Numbered from the stretch's first letter, positions 1 to 9,030 are shown. The stretch is 33,840 nt of DNA from Candidatus Omnitrophota bacterium (GCA_028703535.1 JAQVMQ010000011.1:1-33840), one strand, 5' to 3'. Program-made: numbers and translations. Notes: generated by a model from the sequence alone, not told the origin.

Positions 1-261
1 ATTGTTTTCGCCTATCACAAGATAGGTTTCTTCACCCCTATATTTTAAATCTTGCGGGACATTACCCACAACGGCATACGGAAAAATATGCGTACCTTTT
101 CCAATCGTAGTATACCCCAAAACATGGGCAAACCCGTCTATTACAATATTATTTTGTAAAACAACGTTATCACCTATGACAGCATACGGCCCTATTGTTA
201 TATTATCACCTAATTGAGCACTGGAACTTATTAATGCTTTTGGATCTATGTTGTTTGCCAT
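1..261 (-). CDS. lpxA: UDP-N-acetylglucosamine acyltransferase, N-terminal part (cut by window edge)
   Basis: LpxA transfers a 3-hydroxyacyl chain from ACP to UDP-GlcNAc, the first step of lipid A synthesis in the cytoplasm. I translated the 87 codons present. They begin MANNIDPKALISSSAQLGDN and show left-handed beta-helix hexapeptides (IGPYAVIGDNV, IGKGTHIFPYAVVG). The family signature PQDLKYRGEETYLVIGENN ends at the window edge. The rest, including the catalytic His region, lies to the left. It follows the lpxC-fabZ gene after a gap of about 100 bp that contains a good promoter. No Shine-Dalgarno sequence is visible before the ATG, which is unlike most genes here. The family call is firm because of the PQDLKY signature. 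Confidence 0.93.
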   Translation of the reverse strand, partial: MANNIDPKALISSSAQLGDNITIGPYAVIGDNVVLQNNIVIDGFAHVLGYTTIGKGTHIFPYAVVGNVPQDLKYRGEETYLVIGENN

Positions 262-316
262 TATATATTATATGTATTAAATAATAAAATCAGATAACAC
301 TATCACATTTCACTAT

Positions 317-344
317 ATTATAACAGAAAAGATTGTCCCTTCAA
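317..344 (-). promoter_or_regulatory. Candidate sigma-70 promoter for lpxA
   Basis: On the minus strand the 103-bp gap before lpxA has TTGAAG (339-344), a 16-bp spacer and a perfect TATAAT (317-322). It lies about 55 bp upstream of the lpxA start and just after the lpxC-fabZ stop. This would give lpxA and downstream genes transcription independent of the bamA-lpxD run. Based on motif match only. Confidence 0.55.
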
Positions 345-364
345 GATTATTAGACGTAAAAGCT

Positions 365-1684
365 TCAATTCTCCACTATCGCAAACATAAGTTCACCTTC
401 CGTTGCGACTTTCCCATCAACATAAGCCTTAGCATGTACTGAACCTGTCCTACTGCGAATCTTGCCGATAGTGATTTCCATGACGAGCTGATCACCCGGC
501 ACAACCGTCTTACGGAACTTAACATCATTTGCTGCCATAAAAAATGCCAATTTCCCGCGATGTTCAGCTGAGCCTAAAATCAATACACCGCCTAACTGAG
601 CCATCGCCTCAACTATCAATACACCCGGCATAACCGGACGGCCAGGGAAATGCCCCTGAAAAAAATGTTCGTTCATTGAGACATTCTTTATCCCTACGAT
701 TTTATTCCCCGGTTCTATATTTGTTACTCTGTCAACAAGTAAGAACGGATATCTATGCGGCAATATGTTCATTATCTGTCGTACGTCAAGTACTTCAGAA
801 TTATTAATAACTGCATCAGCGGCCAAAGATGCGCCTTGCATTCGTTTAGCTGATTCTTTTAACCTAAAAATTTTCTCAACAAGTTCGATATTTAGTGAAT
901 GCCCGCTTTTAACGGCAATTATATGTCCTTTAATATTCCCCGCGAGATACAAATCACCCAACATATCCAAAACTTTATGGCGGACAGGCTCATCGATAAA
1001 ACGAAGTTTGTTATTTACCACCCCCCCTTTACCGATAACTAACGTGGTATCATAACTTGATCCTTTCCCCATACCTTTCTCTATCAATAGTTTGGCTTCT
1101 TCTTCCAGACAAAATGTACGTGCTTCATACAACCTTGTCTTTTCGGCTTCTTCCAAATCAATTTCAATAAACTGCGTACCGATAAACTCATGATCATAGC
1201 TCATTACATAAGTTATCTTAAACCCATCATATGGTAAAAGGGTAATACTCGCATTGCCTTTATCTACCCAGATAGGTTCCTTGACAACAGTCACATCCCG
1301 CGCCGCGTCCTGTTCACAAAGTCCCGCCGCAGATATTCTTTCAAACAGGTCCTTTGCGCTGCCGTCAAAACCCGGCACTTCTTCATCCCATATATTAATT
1401 TGTAAATTATCTATACCCATTATATGCGCTACGGCTAAAAAATGTTCGATAGTAAAAACATGTACTGTATCCGTACCAATAGATGTACGTCTCGGATATT
1501 TTATAGGATTTAGAATTGATAATGCATCAGCTTTAATCAAAGGGGAATCATCCAAATCCTTGCGTACAAATATTATCCCCGTATTGGCCGGTGCAGGCAA
1601 TACTTCCATTTTAGTTTTTTTCCCGGTATGTAAACCTACACCTTCAAAAATAACTTTATCTTTAATTGTTTTTTGTTTCTGCAT
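365..1684 (-). CDS. lpxC-fabZ: Bifunctional UDP-3-O-acyl-N-acetylglucosamine deacetylase / 3-hydroxyacyl-ACP dehydratase fusion
   Basis: This is a single 439-residue protein joining two normally separate enzymes. Residues 1-285 are LpxC, the zinc deacetylase that commits UDP-acyl-GlcNAc to lipid A. H81 in TIEHFLAV, and H236 and D240 in HKVLDMLGD, are the expected zinc ligands, and GHSLN near 261-265 holds the expected catalytic His. Residues 297-439 are FabZ, the hot-dog dehydratase of fatty acid synthesis, with H345 in GHFPGRP and E359 in VEAMAQ as the catalytic pair. A linker of about 10 residues joins them. The start is an ATG preceded by AAGGAG. The gene sits between lpxD and lpxA. Such fusions are established in Bacteroidota and some other diderms; both active sites look intact here. 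Confidence 0.96.
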   Translation of the reverse strand: MQKQKTIKDKVIFEGVGLHTGKKTKMEVLPAPANTGIIFVRKDLDDSPLIKADALSILNPIKYPRRTSIGTDTVHVFTIEHFLAVAHIMGIDNLQINIWDEEVPGFDGSAKDLFERISAAGLCEQDAARDVTVVKEPIWVDKGNASITLLPYDGFKITYVMSYDHEFIGTQFIEIDLEEAEKTRLYEARTFCLEEEAKLLIEKGMGKGSSYDTTLVIGKGGVVNNKLRFIDEPVRHKVLDMLGDLYLAGNIKGHIIAVKSGHSLNIELVEKIFRLKESAKRMQGASLAADAVINNSEVLDVRQIMNILPHRYPFLLVDRVTNIEPGNKIVGIKNVSMNEHFFQGHFPGRPVMPGVLIVEAMAQLGGVLILGSAEHRGKLAFFMAANDVKFRKTVVPGDQLVMEITIGKIRSRTGSVHAKAYVDGKVATEGELMFAIVEN

Positions 1685-1699
1685 ACAACTCCTTGAAAT

Positions 1700-2728
1700 T
1701 TAAAACTTAGCTTCTAACTCTTCGATGCGTTTCTGTAAATCCTGTATTTGTTTATATAACTGCGGAAGTTTCTGTAAACATGCGTTTACTTTCATAGCTT
1801 CTTTATGCGGCTTTGCTGGATAGCCTGAAACCATAGTATTGTCCGGCACAGACTTTGTCACTCCGGCCTGCGCGGCAACAATAGCGTTGGCGCCTATGGT
1901 TATATGTCCAACAACACCCGACTGCCCGGCAAGTATAGCTCTATCTTTGACTATCGTGCTGCCGGATACTCCAGCCTGAGATACAATTACACAGTTTTCG
2001 CCTATACGAACGTTATGCGCAATCTGCACAAGATTATCTATCTTTGTACCTTTACCAATAATAGTTTTATCAAAACGCGCGCGATCGACCGCCACATTAG
2101 AACCTATTTCGACATCATCTTCTATTACCACTACACCCACCTGCGGGATCTTTTCACGACGGCCGTTAATCTCAACATAGCCAAACCCGTCACTGCCTAT
2201 AACTGTGCCTGAATGTATAATGACGTTACTGCCGATCTGAGAACGCTCACGCACAGTAACATTAGGATAAATCACACAATTATTACCGATAACCGTTTGA
2301 CGCCCGATATACGCACCGGAATAAATAATAGAGTTTTCTCCTATAATAACATCATCTTCAATAACGGCAAAAGCACCAACCGCAACATTATCCGATAATT
2401 TAGCTTTTGGAGATATGACAGAATGGGTATGTATTCCTTCAGGATGTTTAATCAGATCACCCATTATCTCTTTAACCACACACATGAAAGCCAAAGACGG
2501 ATCTTTAACTTTAATATATGTTTTACCGGGCACATCAACATCCAAAGGTACTATAATAACAGAAGCATTAGTATTAGCTAACAAATTAGCATATTTGCTA
2601 TTGGCTAAAAAAGTAATGTCACCCTCTTTAGCCTCTTTTATGCCGGCGACATTATAAACTTTAAAACAGGGGTCGCCGGTAAGCGCCCCCTGTATTAATT
2701 CAGTAATTTGGACTGCAGTTAAATACAC
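1700..2728 (-). CDS. lpxD: UDP-3-O-acylglucosamine N-acyltransferase
   Basis: LpxD adds the second 3-hydroxyacyl chain to the LpxC product in the cytoplasm. The 342-residue length is normal for the family. Residues 1-100 form the uridine-binding N-terminal domain (GDITFLANSKYANLL). They are followed by a long hexapeptide-repeat beta-helix. LVQIAHNVRIGENCVI carries the expected catalytic His, and the family end SGYPAKPHKEAMK leads into a C-terminal helix (QIQDLQKRIEELEAKF). The start codon is GTG, two bases after the skp stop, with only a purine-rich stretch before it, so translational coupling to skp is likely. No nearby ATG start would preserve the N-terminal domain. Confidence 0.96.
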   Translation of the reverse strand: MYLTAVQITELIQGALTGDPCFKVYNVAGIKEAKEGDITFLANSKYANLLANTNASVIIVPLDVDVPGKTYIKVKDPSLAFMCVVKEIMGDLIKHPEGIHTHSVISPKAKLSDNVAVGAFAVIEDDVIIGENSIIYSGAYIGRQTVIGNNCVIYPNVTVRERSQIGSNVIIHSGTVIGSDGFGYVEINGRREKIPQVGVVVIEDDVEIGSNVAVDRARFDKTIIGKGTKIDNLVQIAHNVRIGENCVIVSQAGVSGSTIVKDRAILAGQSGVVGHITIGANAIVAAQAGVTKSVPDNTMVSGYPAKPHKEAMKVNACLQKLPQLYKQIQDLQKRIEELEAKF

Positions 2729-2730
2729 TT

Positions 2731-3264
2731 TTATTTCTTCTTTTTCTTATCACCTTTTTGAGCATCAGTTTTTGCTTCCATCTCGTCCAAAATAGTTTTA
2801 GAGATATCAAGATCACTCAACCCATACAAAACAGTGGCCTTATTTATAATAAGATCATACCCTTGCGTTTTTGCATAATCCGAAACTACTTTATTTATAT
2901 CCTCTATTATCTCCTTCATCTTATCATCGCGTTTTTGTTTAATACTCAAATACGCTTCTTTTTCATTTTGTGTATATTCAGCGATAGCTGCTTTTATTTT
3001 GTCTTCCTGTTTCTCTTTTTCTGAATCTTTCATAACACTGAGTTGACTCTGCATTTTTTCAAGGTCATCACGCTGTTTCTCGAGGCTTTCGGCCGCAGTA
3101 CTGCGTTCTTTCTCAAGTATAGCATCGTAGCTTTTTGTCTTGCTGTAATCCTGAAAAATCTCATAAACATCAACATATCCGATTTTTAATTCTTTGGCAG
3201 AACATATCCCGCATAAAGATACTGTTAACACCGAAACAAACAAAGCTGTGATTAATTTTTTCAT
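2731..3264 (-). CDS. skp: OmpH/Skp-family periplasmic chaperone
   Basis: Skp holds unfolded outer-membrane proteins in the periplasm and hands them to BamA. The 177-residue product has a cleavable signal peptide (residues 1-23, ending ICSA). The typical KIGYVDVYEIF strand follows, then a long charged coiled coil (about 50-120) forming the tentacle helices. The family-typical return segment (YAKTQGYDLIINKATVLYG) comes next. It ends in a lysine-rich tail (KGDKKKKK). It lies directly between bamA and lpxD, the arrangement common in Gram-negative genomes. Sequence identity in this family is always low, so the call rests on architecture plus position. Confidence 0.9.
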   Translation of the reverse strand: MKKLITALFVSVLTVSLCGICSAKELKIGYVDVYEIFQDYSKTKSYDAILEKERSTAAESLEKQRDDLEKMQSQLSVMKDSEKEKQEDKIKAAIAEYTQNEKEAYLSIKQKRDDKMKEIIEDINKVVSDYAKTQGYDLIINKATVLYGLSDLDISKTILDEMEAKTDAQKGDKKKKK

Positions 3265-3286
3265 AAGATCCTCCTATTTTCTAAAA

Positions 3287-5566
3287 TTAAAACCCATGAC
3301 TTATATTAAAATGTAAGCGTCCTTCTTTGCTGTCTTCACCCGGTTCAAGATCCAACGGCCAACCATAATCTATACTGACAGGGCCGATAGGTGTTTTGAC
3401 CCGCAAACCACAGCCGATGCTTGATTTAATACCCGCGGCAACAACATCAGTAGTTTCGCCGCCCCAAACCTTACCTATATCAAAAAAAGATGCTACTTTT
3501 AAAAAATCAGCTAAAGGATAAGTATATTCAATATTACCTATAAAAACCCTTTCACCACCGATTGGATCTTCAGTTTGTTCATCCATTGGCCCCACGCTGC
3601 GTTCGCTATAACCGCGAATAGTTGCCGCGCCGCCGGCATAAAACCTTTTATACAGCGGTATAGTTTCGGTATCACCGAATGTCTTGGCAAAACCGCCGCG
3701 AGCTCTTAATTCTAAAACAGACTCGTTAAACATAGGAAAATATAAACTTAAACGTGAAAAAACTTTAAAGAAATCTCTGTCGCCGCCTAAAGCTTTACCA
3801 AAGAAATCAAAACTATTACTAAAATAAAGCCCCTTACGCGGTGAAAATACATTATCACGCGTGTCGTAACTCAAAGAAAACTCTGTACTGCTTAACGCGG
3901 TTTCACCTTCCTCATCAAGAAGCGCCGCAGATGCAGGCCGGTCAACATCTGATATATCAACCGTTTCATAACGATACGCAACTGTTCCTCTGACCTGATC
4001 ATTAAATTCTCTGCCTAAACGTAAATCGCCGCCCATAACGTCTTCATCATAACCATAGCCGACATCATCATCTTTGGAATGTCCTTTACGGTAAAAATCA
4101 AAACCAAACGATATTGGCCGGTCATAAATCCAAGGGTTAGTAAAACTTAATTGATATTTTTTAGAAACCGAACCAGTACTGAAATATAATGAAAGGTCCT
4201 GTCCTCCGCCAGTAAAGTTTTTCCAGTTCTTATAATCAAAATTACGCTGACGCAATTCGATAAAACCTATCAAAGAATCAATTGAGCTGTATCCCCCGCC
4301 AAACCCGAACTGTCCGGTTTTTTCTTCTTTGACATCAAACACCAAGTCAATAAGATTCGACTCAGACCCGGGTTCAGTCTTGACCATTACCTCTTTAAAA
4401 AAACCTAAATTATCCAAACGCTGTTTACTTTTACGCACCTGCGCGCCATCGTATTTCTCACCCGGATAAATACGTAACTCACGTCTGATGATCTTATCGC
4501 GTGTACGCGTATTGCCCTGGATCTTTATTTCCTCGACATACGCAACTTTATTTTCCGTGATATCAAATATAAGATCGATCTTCTCTGTTTCTTTATTGTA
4601 TACATTAAATGAATTAACCGACGCAAAAACATAGCCTTTATCCATATAACTTCCGCGTATTATTGAACTATTTTCATATACTTTCATCTCACTAAAGACA
4701 TCATCCCCGGATAGAGTCATTGCCTCCGTCAATTCCTGCAAACCTATAACTTCATTCCCACGTATCTCTATATTACCTATATAATAACGTTTACCTTCCG
4801 TAACATTAACTATAACTTCAACACCTTTCCTTATATCACTGACATCCATACTAACCATGGCATCACTATACCCTATGCTGCGATAATAATCACGTACACG
4901 CTTAACATCATCCTCCAATGTGTCCTCATTAAACACTCCGCGGTTCAACATCCAGGCTTTTTTGGTTTTCAATAATTTTAGGATATTTTTAGTTCTTACC
5001 TCTTTATTGCCGCGCACAGTTACTTTGCGCACCTTAAGAACAGTATTTTCTTTTATCAGTATACGCACATCAACTTTATTATCTTTCAACGGCTCTATTT
5101 TGTAAGTGATCTGGACCTGCGTAAAGCCTTTGGAAACATATAGATCTTTGATTTTCTTTATAGTCTCTTTGACATTGTACTCATCAATAAAAGAACCTTC
5201 TTTAATATCTATTTTTTTCTGTATTTTTTTTACGTGTATAGCTCTTGCCCCGTCAATTATCAGCTTATCAAGCACAGGCTTTTCTTTAACCACAAAAGTA
5301 ATAACAACACCATTATCTATTTCTTCTTTCTCGACATTAACATACTCGAAAAAACCTGTCGACATAAGCTTCTTTTGGTCACTATTGATAAAATTTTCAT
5401 TGTATATTTGACCGGCACGCGAGCTAATATTTGAAAAAATCTTCGCGTTACTTATAATAGCATTGCCTTTGATCTCTACTTTTTCGACAACATTATCTTG
5501 CGCGAAAAGAGTAACCGAAAATAAAATTGAAATCAGAAAAATTTTAAGCACTTTCATTATTGACAT
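3287..5566 (-). CDS. bamA: Outer-membrane protein assembly factor BamA
   Basis: BamA is the essential Omp85 insertase that folds beta-barrel proteins into the outer membrane. The 759-residue product has a signal peptide (to about residue 22, LFAQ). Five POTRA repeats follow to about 345, recognisable by recurring KVEIKGN, VTVRGNKEV, NIEIRGNEV and EIKIQGNTRT strands. A C-terminal 16-strand barrel completes it. The barrel loop-6 motif appears as RFYAGGAATIRGY, with IRGY in place of the usual VRGF, and the last strand ends in Phe (FNISHGF) as expected for the barrel signal. Of the two close ATGs the first has AAAGG at good spacing. It is grouped with skp and lpx genes. Confidence 0.96.
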   Translation of the reverse strand: MSIMKVLKIFLISILFSVTLFAQDNVVEKVEIKGNAIISNAKIFSNISSRAGQIYNENFINSDQKKLMSTGFFEYVNVEKEEIDNGVVITFVVKEKPVLDKLIIDGARAIHVKKIQKKIDIKEGSFIDEYNVKETIKKIKDLYVSKGFTQVQITYKIEPLKDNKVDVRILIKENTVLKVRKVTVRGNKEVRTKNILKLLKTKKAWMLNRGVFNEDTLEDDVKRVRDYYRSIGYSDAMVSMDVSDIRKGVEVIVNVTEGKRYYIGNIEIRGNEVIGLQELTEAMTLSGDDVFSEMKVYENSSIIRGSYMDKGYVFASVNSFNVYNKETEKIDLIFDITENKVAYVEEIKIQGNTRTRDKIIRRELRIYPGEKYDGAQVRKSKQRLDNLGFFKEVMVKTEPGSESNLIDLVFDVKEEKTGQFGFGGGYSSIDSLIGFIELRQRNFDYKNWKNFTGGGQDLSLYFSTGSVSKKYQLSFTNPWIYDRPISFGFDFYRKGHSKDDDVGYGYDEDVMGGDLRLGREFNDQVRGTVAYRYETVDISDVDRPASAALLDEEGETALSSTEFSLSYDTRDNVFSPRKGLYFSNSFDFFGKALGGDRDFFKVFSRLSLYFPMFNESVLELRARGGFAKTFGDTETIPLYKRFYAGGAATIRGYSERSVGPMDEQTEDPIGGERVFIGNIEYTYPLADFLKVASFFDIGKVWGGETTDVVAAGIKSSIGCGLRVKTPIGPVSIDYGWPLDLEPGEDSKEGRLHFNISHGF

Positions 5567-5588
5567 TATAGCCTTTCACTTTTAAAAA

Positions 5589-6926
5589 TCAAGTTTGTTC
5601 TTGCTCCCTGGCAAGATTAACAAAACGGACAAACTGACGAATAAACCCAAGCATTACGGTACCCACCGGACCATTACGCTGTTTAGCAATAATAACATCT
5701 GCCACACCTTTATTTTCAGGTGTAGGATTATAATATTCTTCACGAAAAAGTAAAACAACAACATCCGCGTCCTGTTCTATTGCCCCTGATTCACGTAAAT
5801 CAGATAATTGCGGTTTATGCCCCGGGCGGCTTTCAACCGCACGTGACAACTGACTCAACGCCAAGACAGGTATCCCCAATTCTTTAGCCAACGCCTTAAG
5901 CGACTGGGATATCTCAGATATTTCCTGCTGTCTGCTTTCACTATGCCTTGTGCCTCTAATAAGCTGTAAATAGTCTACCACAATAAGTTTTATATCATGA
6001 TGCGCTTTCATACGCCTGGCTTTAGCGCGTATATCAAAAATATTCATTGCCGGTGTATCATCAATATATATCGGTGCTTCAGATAGTCTGCTGGCAGCAC
6101 TTGTCAATGTAGGCCATTCCGAAGGAGCCAAAAAGCCCGTACGTAATTTATGCGCATCAACTCTGGCCTGCGAGCATAAAAAACGCTGCATAATCTGCTC
6201 TTTTGACATTTCAAGGCTTAAAAACAATACAGGCATTTTTTCCTCTACAGCAACATGTTCGGCTATCGATGCTGCAAGAGCACTTTTACCCATAGACGGA
6301 CGCGCCGCAAGAATTATAAGATCCCCACTCTGTAATCCTGAAGTTTTAGTATCAAAATCTATAAAACCTGTCGGAACACCTGTAACATGCGATTTACGAT
6401 GATAAAGGGTTTCTATTGATTCAATACCTTTTTTAATTATTTCTTTAATATGAACATAACTGTTTTCGACCTTACTATCAGCTATTTCGAAAATCAATTT
6501 TTCGGCTTTATCCAATATAACATCGATATCTTCACTGCCTTCATAAACTGAAGAGGCAATTTCAGTAACATTACTAAGCAAAGTCCTTAATACCCATTTA
6601 TCTTTTACGATTTTGGCATAATGTACAACATTCGCCGATGTAGGAACAAAATCCGTTAATGTGGTTAGATAGCTTGTGCCTCCGGAACGTTTCAACAAAT
6701 TACGTTTTTCAAGATCTTCCGATATCGTAAGAATATCAACTTTTTTCCTGGCATCAAACAACGCGACTATAGATCCGAAAATATCCTGATGTTCGGACCT
6801 ATAAAATGCTTCCTGCTTAATATGTTCAAGTACCTCAGGGATGACATCATCGTTCAGTATCATCGCGCCTAATGTAGCCATCTCGGCATCAATATTATGC
6901 GGCGGAATTTTCGCTTTATCAGCCAT
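5589..6926 (-). CDS. dnaB: Replicative DNA helicase
   Basis: DnaB is the hexameric 5'-3' helicase of the replication fork. The 445-residue protein has the N-terminal primase-interacting domain (PPHNIDAEMATLGAMIL, 8-24) and the RecA-like C-terminal ATPase. Walker A is ARPSMGKSA (208-216). Walker B lies in IKLIVVDYLQLI, and the H4/DnaB signature is SQLSRAVESRPGHKPQLSDL. The length and motif spacing are normal, and no intein interrupts the Walker A or other conserved motifs. It follows rplI, a linkage (rpsF-ssb-rpsR-rplI-dnaB) widespread in bacteria. Confidence 0.97.
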   Translation of the reverse strand: MADKAKIPPHNIDAEMATLGAMILNDDVIPEVLEHIKQEAFYRSEHQDIFGSIVALFDARKKVDILTISEDLEKRNLLKRSGGTSYLTTLTDFVPTSANVVHYAKIVKDKWVLRTLLSNVTEIASSVYEGSEDIDVILDKAEKLIFEIADSKVENSYVHIKEIIKKGIESIETLYHRKSHVTGVPTGFIDFDTKTSGLQSGDLIILAARPSMGKSALAASIAEHVAVEEKMPVLFLSLEMSKEQIMQRFLCSQARVDAHKLRTGFLAPSEWPTLTSAASRLSEAPIYIDDTPAMNIFDIRAKARRMKAHHDIKLIVVDYLQLIRGTRHSESRQQEISEISQSLKALAKELGIPVLALSQLSRAVESRPGHKPQLSDLRESGAIEQDADVVVLLFREEYYNPTPENKGVADVIIAKQRNGPVGTVMLGFIRQFVRFVNLAREQEQT

Positions 6927-6952
6927 AAACTCCTGATTTTTAGTGTGAATTA

Positions 6953-7396
6953 TTATTTCTTAACAACCCAAATACGCAAAGATGCGTCAATTCCACAACC
7001 GAGCGAAACGTTAACTTTATAAACACCAAGTTTTTTTATAGGCGCATCCAAATCAATCTTTAATTTAGACAGATCAACCCCATTATCAGCCGCAGTCTGA
7101 ATAATCTGATGTTCTGAAACCGAACCGTAAAGCGTTTCATCATCTTTGGCTTCAACTTCAATATTCAAAGATAACGCTTCAATTTTTGCTTTAACAGCTG
7201 TTAAAGTATCTTTCTGCCGTTCTAATTGTTTCGCATTACGCTTTTGGACTTCTTGTATCTGACGCTCGGCATTCTTACCCGCGACAACAGCCAAGCCGTT
7301 AGGTAAAAGATAATTTCTACCGTATCCATTCTTAACTTCAACAACTTCCGACTCTTTACCGACCCTTTTTATATCTTTAAGCAGTATAACCTTCAC
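6953..7396 (-). CDS. rplI: 50S ribosomal protein L9
   Basis: bL9 is a large-subunit protein with two globular domains joined by a long helix. The N-terminal domain carries the signature VILLKDIKRVGKESEVVEVK and NGYGRNYLLPNGLA. A charged connecting helix follows (about 45-75), then a C-terminal domain starting near LYGSVSEHQI. The length of 147 is typical. The start is GTG with AGGAGG seven bases upstream. It sits in the rpsF-ssb-rpsR-rplI group, which is usually co-transcribed. Confidence 0.97.
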   Translation of the reverse strand: MKVILLKDIKRVGKESEVVEVKNGYGRNYLLPNGLAVVAGKNAERQIQEVQKRNAKQLERQKDTLTAVKAKIEALSLNIEVEAKDDETLYGSVSEHQIIQTAADNGVDLSKLKIDLDAPIKKLGVYKVNVSLGCGIDASLRIWVVKK

Positions 7397-7413
7397 CGCC
7401 AGCCTCCTTTAAA

Positions 7414-7644
7414 TTAACTTGCCTTAAACGGCAACAATCCTAATATCCTAGCACGTTTAATCTCACGCGATATTTTACGCTGATGTTTTGCACATATATT
7501 AGTAACACGTCGTGAATGTATCTTCCCTTTCGAAGAAATATATTTACCTAATAATTCGAGATTTTTATAGTCAATATCTTCTTCTTTCTTACAGAACCCG
7601 CAGGTTCTTTTTACTTTTAAAACTTTCATCTTAGATTTAATCAT
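7414..7644 (-). CDS. rpsR: 30S ribosomal protein S18 (zinc-binding form)
   Basis: bS18 binds 16S rRNA next to bS6. The 76-residue protein ends with the family core ISSKGKIHSRRVTNICAKHQ and RARILGLLPF. It keeps a CGFC pair near residues 15-18 and a CAKH near 51-54, so it looks like the zinc-containing (C+) version of S18 rather than the Cys-lacking paralog. It is translated from an ATG with GGAGG upstream and lies between ssb and rplI. Confidence 0.95.
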   Translation of the reverse strand: MIKSKMKVLKVKRTCGFCKKEEDIDYKNLELLGKYISSKGKIHSRRVTNICAKHQRKISREIKRARILGLLPFKAS

Positions 7645-7664
7645 ATTTTAAGCCTCCAATCAGA

Positions 7665-8081
7665 TTATTCCTGCACTTCACTCTCTAAACTTATTATCTC
7701 TTCCGGAGCATCTTCCATATTATCATATTCTTTGGAAGTCTCCTCACGAACAGCTCGAGGCATAAACTGCACTCTTGCGGCACGGACTTCTATAACACTT
7801 CTATTCTTGCCCTCACTGTCCTGCCACGAACGTGACTGCAGCCGGCCCTCAACAAATATCTGCCGTCCCTTTTGCAAATATTGGTTACATGTTTCAGCCA
7901 TCTGCGCCCACGTAACAACATTAACAAAACATGTATCTCTCTGAACCTGTCCGTTTTTGTCTTTAAACGGCGTGTTAACAGCTATCCGTAACGTCGCTAC
8001 AGCCGTTCCCTGCGGTGTATATCTCAACTCGGGATCACGTGTTAAATTACCGACCAAAAAAATCTTGTTAAAACTGACCAT
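7665..8081 (-). CDS. ssb: Single-stranded DNA-binding protein
   Basis: SSB coats single-stranded DNA at forks and repair sites. Residues 1-108 are a normal OB-fold: NKIFLVGNLTRDPELRYTPQG, then CFVNVVTW, GRQIFVEGRLQSRSW and EVRAARVQFM. The tail (about 109-138) is short and acidic. It ends EEIISLESEVQE and lacks the usual terminal Asp-Asp-x-Pro-Phe tip that recruits partner proteins. The strong AAGGAGG six bases before the ATG fixes the start. It is placed between rpsF and rpsR as in many bacteria. Confidence 0.96.
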   Translation of the reverse strand: MVSFNKIFLVGNLTRDPELRYTPQGTAVATLRIAVNTPFKDKNGQVQRDTCFVNVVTWAQMAETCNQYLQKGRQIFVEGRLQSRSWQDSEGKNRSVIEVRAARVQFMPRAVREETSKEYDNMEDAPEEIISLESEVQE

Positions 8082-8106
8082 ACATGTCCTCCTTAGGCCT
8101 CTTTAC

Positions 8107-8421
8107 TTATTTGTCACGACGAATTACCACGTTACGTATAATTCTTTCTTCCAATCTAATCGTCTCTTTAAGCTCATCCTGCTTATCTGTCGGCAAAGTA
8201 AAAATAACCAACCAATAACAACCCGACATATATTCTTTTTTAGCAGCACCGCGTCCGCGCATAGCAAAACAAAACTTACGTTCCTGTGCCCATATTTTAG
8301 CCGACTCAACTTTCCCATCTAACGATTCTATCTTTTTAGTAATTTTACTAAAAACTTCTTCACGTTCCTGATCCGTTATATCAGGCCGTATAATTACCAT
8401 AGTCTCATACTTTCTTGCCAC
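8107..8421 (-). CDS. rpsF: 30S ribosomal protein S6
   Basis: bS6 pairs with bS18 on the platform of the small subunit. The 104-residue product begins MARKYETMVIIRPDI and contains the family strand KFCFAMRGRGAAKKEYMSGCYW, with a C-terminal LEERIIRNVVIRRDK. The start is GTG with AAGGAGG nine bases before it. It heads the rpsF-ssb-rpsR-rplI set, 30 bp after pth, with no promoter evident in between. Confidence 0.95.
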   Translation of the reverse strand: MARKYETMVIIRPDITDQEREEVFSKITKKIESLDGKVESAKIWAQERKFCFAMRGRGAAKKEYMSGCYWLVIFTLPTDKQDELKETIRLEERIIRNVVIRRDK

Positions 8422-8451
8422 TCTTGTTATCCTCCTTTAAAATTTATTTTT

Positions 8452-9030
8452 TTAACACACTTCCAACCCATTATATTTAGATTTTAACTGTTCTTTGTCT
8501 TCGCAAAGCCAATCATCACATAGCTCCGCAGAACAAGCAATTATATCCGGCAGCTTCTTCCGCTCACTACTGCTGAATTCATCCAAAACATAATCAGCCA
8601 GATCACCTGATTGTTCTCCAGAGTCCCCTATACCTATACGCAATCTATCAAAAACATCAGTCTTTAGCGCATTAATAATAGAGTTTATCCCGTTATGCCC
8701 TCCGGCCGATCCTTTGTCACGAAACCTAAAACGCCCTAAAGGTATCGCAACATCGTCATACACGACCATCAAAGAATTACCCGCAACTCGATAAAACGAA
8801 ATAATTCCCCGTACGGCAACCCCGCTTAAATTCATATAAGTACGAGGTTTAACAACCAGAACTTTCTCATCTCTAATTTTCAGTTCAGCTAGCTGTGCTG
8901 AAAATCGCCAGCTTCTTTTAAATGAACAATTTTGCCTTTTAACAAACTCATCAACTGCCATAAACCCTATATTATGGCGTGTATTAACGTATTTCTTGCC
9001 GGGATTGCCCAATCCGACTATAATTTTCAC
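8452..9030 (-). CDS. pth: Peptidyl-tRNA hydrolase
   Basis: Pth cleaves peptidyl-tRNA released prematurely from ribosomes. The 192-residue protein shows the family signature IVGLGNPGKKYVNTRHNIGF, with catalytic H19. KPRTYMNLSGVAV, VVYDDVAIPLGRFRFR and KGSAGGHNGINSII follow. The start is GTG, with AAGGAG 11 bases upstream. It follows rplY, the classic prs-rplY-pth linkage of ribosome-recycling and nucleotide genes. Confidence 0.97.
   Translation of the reverse strand: MKIIVGLGNPGKKYVNTRHNIGFMAVDEFVKRQNCSFKRSWRFSAQLAELKIRDEKVLVVKPRTYMNLSGVAVRGIISFYRVAGNSLMVVYDDVAIPLGRFRFRDKGSAGGHNGINSIINALKTDVFDRLRIGIGDSGEQSGDLADYVLDEFSSSERKKLPDIIACSAELCDDWLCEDKEQLKSKYNGLEVC

Noticed and set aside
3159..5566. 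Plus-strand open frames opposite bamA, skp and lpxD
   Set aside because: They are antisense shadows of well-supported minus-strand genes, lack ribosome sites and have Ser/Leu/Phe-rich nonsense composition.
5589..6926. Possible intein in dnaB
   Set aside because: DnaB is a common intein host, but Walker A and all downstream motifs are continuous at normal spacing.
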